From: Acidobacteriaceae bacterium
Lineage (GTDB): Bacteria; Acidobacteriota; Terriglobia; Terriglobales; Acidobacteriaceae
Reading direction: 5' to 3'
NCBI GenBank assembly: GCA_003152795.1
Contig: PMBA01000273.1
Coordinates: 1-25,433 of the forward strand
DNA length: 25,433 bases
This document shows positions 21,649 through 25,433 of the stretch, piece by piece. The position numbers and the translations under genes were made by a program. The notes under the pieces were generated by a model that was not told the DNA's origin, searched no databases, and worked only from the letters and a program-made list of their open reading frames with translations. How positions within the stretch are numbered: the stretch's first letter is position 1; every line of letters starts with the position of its first letter.

Positions 21649-22446
21649 ATGCTACTTGCGTTCATGAGATTACTGCGACGAATTCTGACCACGGTGGTAG
21701 TTTCCCTGGGAGTGATCGCCTTAGGAGTCTTCTGGGTAGCTCCGGTCGCTCTTTCTTTCGATGCGGCAAGAAAGGCTTCCCCGGTCGCCAGAGTCGTCCC
21801 AACCGACCTCAAAGATCCGTCCGTTTCGCAGGCTCCAGGAACAAGACTCTCCTACGTTGGATATGAGTTTGAGATTCCATGGACCGATCTTGACGAGACC
21901 CAGACCAGGTTATTTCCTGGAGACAATCCTTACATGGCTGCCCTGGTTTTCCGGTCAGGCTTGCGCTTGATCGTGAGCGCTAGCCCGCCGCGCATCCTTC
22001 CAAACGAATTCGCTCGGCAATGGAAGGTCTCACCACAGAAGCTCGAATCGGTCTTTGGACGCGGAGCAGCACAGTCGGACTACAGCTTCCTTATGAATCT
22101 GTATGCGTTCACTCCGGACAAGATGCATCGTTGGGCGTTGTCGCCAAGTGTGCACTACCGCGATCAGATGTTGCTCATGTTGAAGACCACTGTCTTGTCT
22201 GGGCCTTCTGCCGATACGGGGATCTTCAATATCCAGAATCAAAGTTATCGCGGGTTCCAGCTTGGCGACCCCAAGGCTCACCCGCGCAGGATTGCCGTGA
22301 GTCTTTATTCAAACGAGGGCAACGTCGAGTTCACCTTCGCTGGTAAAGACGGCTGGGGGCCGGTCGCGGTTACGCAACCCGAAATCAATCACATCGTGCA
22401 GTCCCTGCGCAAAGTCCCTCAGGATGGGCAGGGCTCTACAAACTAG
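21649..22446 (+). CDS. Membrane-anchored protein of unknown function
   Basis: A 265-residue protein I do not recognise. Seen: an N-terminal membrane segment (about residues 10-34, ILTTVVVSLGVIALGVFWVA) that could be an uncleaved anchor, followed by a soluble part with mixed strands and helices: LSYVGYEFEIPWTDLDET, NPYMAALVFRSGLRLIVSA, SDYSFLMNLYAFTPDKMHRW, YRGFQLGDPKAHPRRIAVSL, and GNVEFTFAGKDGWGPVAVTQ. No catalytic motif or known repeat is visible. Start ATG 21649, with ATG 21664 as an alternative; no Shine-Dalgarno is seen at either. It lies alone on the + strand, convergent with recN, next to a gene-poor patch. Base use looks slightly less GC-rich than its neighbours, which could mean later acquisition. 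Confidence 0.75.
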   Translation: MLLAFMRLLRRILTTVVVSLGVIALGVFWVAPVALSFDAARKASPVARVVPTDLKDPSVSQAPGTRLSYVGYEFEIPWTDLDETQTRLFPGDNPYMAALVFRSGLRLIVSASPPRILPNEFARQWKVSPQKLESVFGRGAAQSDYSFLMNLYAFTPDKMHRWALSPSVHYRDQMLLMLKTTVLSGPSADTGIFNIQNQSYRGFQLGDPKAHPRRIAVSLYSNEGNVEFTFAGKDGWGPVAVTQPEINHIVQSLRKVPQDGQGSTN

Positions 22447-22519
22447 TCGGGAACTGACTCTACTTTCCGCCGCGCACCTGGAAGCCGCTGGATGTTCCAC
22501 CATCCGCGCCTCCTTAGCT

Positions 22520-24232
22520 TCACCCGTTCGCCCGAATCATCTGCTCCGCATGCTTCCGCGAAGTCTCGGTCAGCTTCGCCCCGGACAGCATCCGCGCCAC
22601 CTCTTCAGTCCGCTCTTCGCCCGTAATCTGCCGCACTGTAGTCTTGGCCCGCCCCGCAGCTTCGCGCTTCTCAATCACGTAATGATGATCGGCAAAGGTA
22701 GCAATCTGCGGCAAGTGTGTAACGCACAAAACCTGATTGCCTTTGGAGAGCGCCTTCAACTTTTTCCCCACGGCCTCCGCTGCGCGCCCTCCAATACCGG
22801 TATCGATCTCGTCGAAGACTAGCGTGCGCTGCGCCGCCGCCGATTTTTTCTTTCTTGCTGGATCGCCCGCCGGATTCGTCCCCGCTTCCACGCTCGCCTT
22901 CAAAGCCAGCATCACCCGCGAAAGTTCGCCGCCCGACGCGATCTGCTCCAGCGGACGCGGAGCCTCGCCCGCATTGGTTGCGATTCGATACACGACCTGG
23001 TTGATCCCCGAAGCCGTCCAATGCTCCTCGGCTTCATTCTCTTCGACCGCAATGCGAAAACTCGCCCGCATGGCAAGGTCATTGATTTCGGCCTCAACCA
23101 GCTTCTCTAATTTCCGCCCCGCCTCCGACCGTTTGCGCGAGACCGCTCGCGCCGCTTTGCGATACTCTCCGCCCCCCACCGCCAGCATCGCCCGCAGTTC
23201 CAGCAGCACTTGATCTTTGTTCTCCATCTCCGAAAGCTTTCGCCGCACATCCTCGCCAAATGCGATGGCCTGATCCAGCGTCGGCCCGTACTTCCGCTTC
23301 AGACGATCCAGCAAAGCCAGCCGTTCCTCGATCTCCGCCAGACGCTCCGGCGAGGCCTGTATTCCTCCCGCATAATCGCGCAGCGTCGCCCCCACATCTT
23401 CCACGCTGATGCGCGCCGAATCCAGCGCCCCGAGCGCTTCCTGAAACTTGGGCTCATAGCGGACCAGTTCCTCCACATGCTTCTGCGCCGCCCGCAGGCT
23501 CGACGAGGTGGAGGCGTTGCCTTCATACAGCAGGTCGAAAGCATTGATCGCCGCGCCATAAATTTTCTCGGCATTCGCCAGGACGCATTTCTCGGCCTCG
23601 AGTTGTTCATCCTCACCGGCCCGCAGACGCGCCTCGTCAATCTCGCGGCACTGGAAGTTCCACAGGTCCAGAAGCCGCATCCGATCCTGCTCGTCCTGTT
23701 CGAGCTCGGCGATGCGCCCGCGAATCTGCTTCCAGTGGGCAAAGGCAGCGGACACTTCTTTCAACTCGACTACGGCGTAAGCATCGAGCAAGTCCTGCCG
23801 CGCTGCAGCATCAAAATTGATGATGGATTCATTCTGCGCATGGATCACCGCAAGGTGCGGCGCAATCTGCTTCAGCACAGCCACCGTGGCCGGCTGATTA
23901 TTGATGAAGACCCGTCCCTTCCCGCCCGGCGCAATCTCGCGCCGCAGAATCAGCGAGCCGTTCTCCCCGTCCAGGCCGTTCGTTTCCAGGATGCCTTCGA
24001 TCGATCGCGCCGCCGCTCCGTCGCTCTCAAACACCGCCGCAACCACCGCCCGCTCCGCGCCCGTTCGAATCACATCCGAGGACGCTTTTTCCCCCAGCAG
24101 CAAGCCCAGCGCGTCGATCAGAATCGACTTCCCCGCCCCGGTCTCGCCCGTCAGAAGATTCAGACCCGCCGCGAATTCAATCACGACATTGTCGATCACC
24201 GCATAATTTTCCAGTCGAAGTTCGGCCAGCAT
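22520..24232 (-). CDS. recN: DNA repair protein RecN
   Basis: A 570-residue SMC-like ATPase that helps repair double-strand breaks by holding DNA ends together. Seen: the family start MLAELRLENYAVIDNVVIEF, Walker A GETGAGKS (29-36), the N-terminal HAQNESIINFDAAARQDLLD, a long coiled-coil middle (about residues 150-365, many Glu/Arg/Leu heptads), the ABC signature IASGGELSRVMLALK, Walker B LVFDEIDTGIGG and CVTHLPQIATFADHH. The start at ATG 24232 has AGGA five nt upstream. Length agrees with the family (550-570). The HAQNES segment replaces the usual HGQH form. The gene is usually induced by DNA damage, but no LexA box was recognised upstream. Confidence 0.97.
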   Translation of the reverse strand: MLAELRLENYAVIDNVVIEFAAGLNLLTGETGAGKSILIDALGLLLGEKASSDVIRTGAERAVVAAVFESDGAAARSIEGILETNGLDGENGSLILRREIAPGGKGRVFINNQPATVAVLKQIAPHLAVIHAQNESIINFDAAARQDLLDAYAVVELKEVSAAFAHWKQIRGRIAELEQDEQDRMRLLDLWNFQCREIDEARLRAGEDEQLEAEKCVLANAEKIYGAAINAFDLLYEGNASTSSSLRAAQKHVEELVRYEPKFQEALGALDSARISVEDVGATLRDYAGGIQASPERLAEIEERLALLDRLKRKYGPTLDQAIAFGEDVRRKLSEMENKDQVLLELRAMLAVGGGEYRKAARAVSRKRSEAGRKLEKLVEAEINDLAMRASFRIAVEENEAEEHWTASGINQVVYRIATNAGEAPRPLEQIASGGELSRVMLALKASVEAGTNPAGDPARKKKSAAAQRTLVFDEIDTGIGGRAAEAVGKKLKALSKGNQVLCVTHLPQIATFADHHYVIEKREAAGRAKTTVRQITGEERTEEVARMLSGAKLTETSRKHAEQMIRANG

Positions 24233-24410
24233 AAGGGTCCTGCGATCTTTAACTTACGACGATCAGAAGTTTACGCGCAGCATAGCACAGACTGCCCGGC
24301 CCGGCCTCCCCGCCCCCGCCACACGGTGCCCTAAGAACTAGCACGAATGAATCTGAAAAAATGCACTTCCGAGTTTGCCTCGAATCCGCACGGATGGTGA
24401 AATAAAAACC

Positions 24411-25433
24411 ATGCGAGCCTTCCCCCTAGTCGTTGCTACGGCGCTGATCTGTTGTCTGGCGTCCACGTCCGCCTGGGCCCAAGAACTTGGCTGTGACCCT
24501 TGCAGTTACGATTTTGGCAGCATACAGGTCGGCAAGACCAGTTCTTATTCCATCCAACTCGCGAACAACAACACCCAACCGCTCGTTATCTTCTCCAAGT
24601 CTGTGCAGGGAGACGCTTTTTCATTCGGCAGTTTCCCTCTGCCCATGCGAATCAGTCCTTATTCAAGCATCGAGTTGCCAATTGTTTTCGCGCCGACCGC
24701 CTCCGGCTCCACCCAGGGTGTTCTCGAACTTATAAGCAACGCCTTCAATTCCCCGATTGACATCGACGTCTACGGGACGGGCGCCGGGAACTCGAACCCG
24801 CAGCTTGCGGTCAGTCCGGCGACCCTGAATTTCGGTAACGTCACGGTAGGATCGAGCGCTTCCCTGCAAGCGACTCTCACCGCCTCTAATGCCGCGGTCA
24901 AAATCTCTTCGGACCAGTTGTCCAACTCCGAGTTTGCCATTGTTGGCCTGACCCTGCCGGTCACCATCGCCGCTGGAAAGAGCCTCTCCGTCACTATTCA
25001 ATTCACCCCCACCGCCGCCGGATCCGCCTCCGGGCAGGCAACCTTCACCAGCAACGCCGCCAACTCGCCAACCGTCGGTCAGTTATCCGGTACCGGCGTC
25101 GCAGCCCCGCAGGCGCAATTGAACATCTCTCCCGCCACCCTCAATTTCGGTAACGTCACGGTGGGATCGAGTACCAGCCTGCAGGCAACGCTCACCGCCT
25201 CCAACGCCGCCGTCACCATCTCTTCGGACAAGTCGTCGGACTCTCAGTTTGCCGTCGTCGGCCTGAACCTGCCAGTGACGATTGCCGCTGGAAAGAGCCT
25301 CTCCGTCACCATTCAATTCACTCCCGCCGCCGCCGGAGCCGCCACCGCCAAAACCAACTTCGTCAGCAACGCAGAGAACTCTCCAGCCGTCGCAGAGTCG
25401 AGCGGTACCGGCGTCGCTGCCGTGAACCCGCAA
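24411..25433 (+). CDS. Secreted choice-of-anchor-D (ASH-type) repeat protein, 3' end beyond window
   Basis: The first 341 codons of a large secreted protein. Seen: a signal peptide (MRAFPLVVATALICCLASTS then AWA-QE), an initial Ig-like domain starting with two cysteines (CDPCSYDFGSIQVGKTSSYS), then two 105-residue repeats whose signature is SPATLNFGNVTVGSS...SVTIQFTPxAAG. This is the ASPM-SPD-2-Hydin (choice-of-anchor D) beta-sandwich family, often strung in tandem in Acidobacteriota surface proteins; function is presumed adhesive or structural. The two repeats are also alike at the DNA level, so the array could expand or shrink by recombination. GGATGGTGA about 12 nt upstream may serve as ribosome site. 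No anchor or C-terminal domain is inside the window. Confidence 0.9.
   Translation, partial: MRAFPLVVATALICCLASTSAWAQELGCDPCSYDFGSIQVGKTSSYSIQLANNNTQPLVIFSKSVQGDAFSFGSFPLPMRISPYSSIELPIVFAPTASGSTQGVLELISNAFNSPIDIDVYGTGAGNSNPQLAVSPATLNFGNVTVGSSASLQATLTASNAAVKISSDQLSNSEFAIVGLTLPVTIAAGKSLSVTIQFTPTAAGSASGQATFTSNAANSPTVGQLSGTGVAAPQAQLNISPATLNFGNVTVGSSTSLQATLTASNAAVTISSDKSSDSQFAVVGLNLPVTIAAGKSLSVTIQFTPAAAGAATAKTNFVSNAENSPAVAESSGTGVAAVNPQ
24801..25430 (+). repeat. Two tandem 315-bp coding repeats
   Basis: Units at 24801-25115 and 25116-25430 have a period of exactly 315 bp (105 codons). Long stretches are nearly identical, for example AATTTCGGTAACGTCACGGT, CTGGAAAGAGCCTCTCCGTC and ATTCAATTCA. They encode the two ASH-type domains of the secreted protein. 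High nucleotide identity suggests recent duplication or gene conversion. Confidence 0.9.

Noticed and set aside
21395..21667. 90-codon frame on the + strand in the gene-poor stretch
   Set aside because: It begins inside the REP-like palindrome, has no ribosome site or family features, and runs over the start of the next gene. The minus strand gives a more protein-like ending.
23210..24334. Open frame of 374 codons on the + strand
   Set aside because: It is antisense to recN; no motifs are present and the composition is typical of a shadow frame.
24233..24410. Possible riboswitch before the secreted repeat protein
   Set aside because: I compared it by eye with the c-di-GMP (GEMM) pattern because this gene type can be so controlled, but the conserved core segments are not present.

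Overview
The window is GC-rich, densely coding bacterial chromosome. The gene set (hpnC/hpnD/hpnE squalene route, squalene-hopene cyclase, hpnA, hpnG, hpnJ, a choice-of-anchor-D surface protein) and several families of short intergenic repeats suggest an Acidobacteriota (Terriglobia/Koribacter-like) genome. This assignment is inference from gene content and style, not from a marker gene.

Left part (1-7 kb): a family 2 glycosyltransferase cut by the window edge and a spinster-like MFS transporter run leftward. A higBA toxin-antitoxin pair follows on the + strand, with a near-consensus promoter and a palindrome. Next is queF (queuosine pathway) on the minus strand. Then on the + strand come a HlyD-type periplasmic adaptor, a secreted TPR protein and a TolC-like outer-membrane factor; no inner-membrane pump gene lies among them. 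The TolC start codon sits in the last of five 14-bp tandem repeats that form a chain of tiny overlapping ORFs.

Middle (7-10 kb): hpnJ (B12-binding-type radical SAM hopanoid enzyme) is followed by two very small DMT/SMR-like membrane proteins that overlap by ATGA and look like a heterodimeric lipid flippase. A perfect 22-bp inverted repeat separates hpnJ from the pair.

Core (9.7-21.2 kb, all minus strand): reading in the direction of transcription, ispH (end of the MEP isoprenoid pathway), shc, hpnA, hpnG, two zinc-dependent MDR dehydrogenases, hpnC, hpnD, hpnE and a PilZ-domain protein. The dehydrogenase pair and the hpnC-hpnD-hpnE-pilZ run are joined by 4-nt ATGA overlaps. Together these cover isoprenoid supply, farnesyl-PP to squalene, cyclisation to hopene, and part of side-chain extension. 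hpnH (adenosylhopane synthase) is absent here. The two dehydrogenases next to hpnG are good candidates for the reductase that turns ribosylhopane into bacteriohopanetetrol. hpnA carries an in-frame insertion of about 30 residues that contains a hairpin repeat and a 9-base homopolymer.

Right part (21.2-25.4 kb): a 454-bp stretch with a REP-like palindrome and a possible antitoxin gene remnant, a membrane-anchored protein of unknown function, recN on the minus strand, and the start of a secreted protein built of 105-residue ASH-type repeats that runs off the window. I saw no rRNA, tRNA, CRISPR array or IS transposase.
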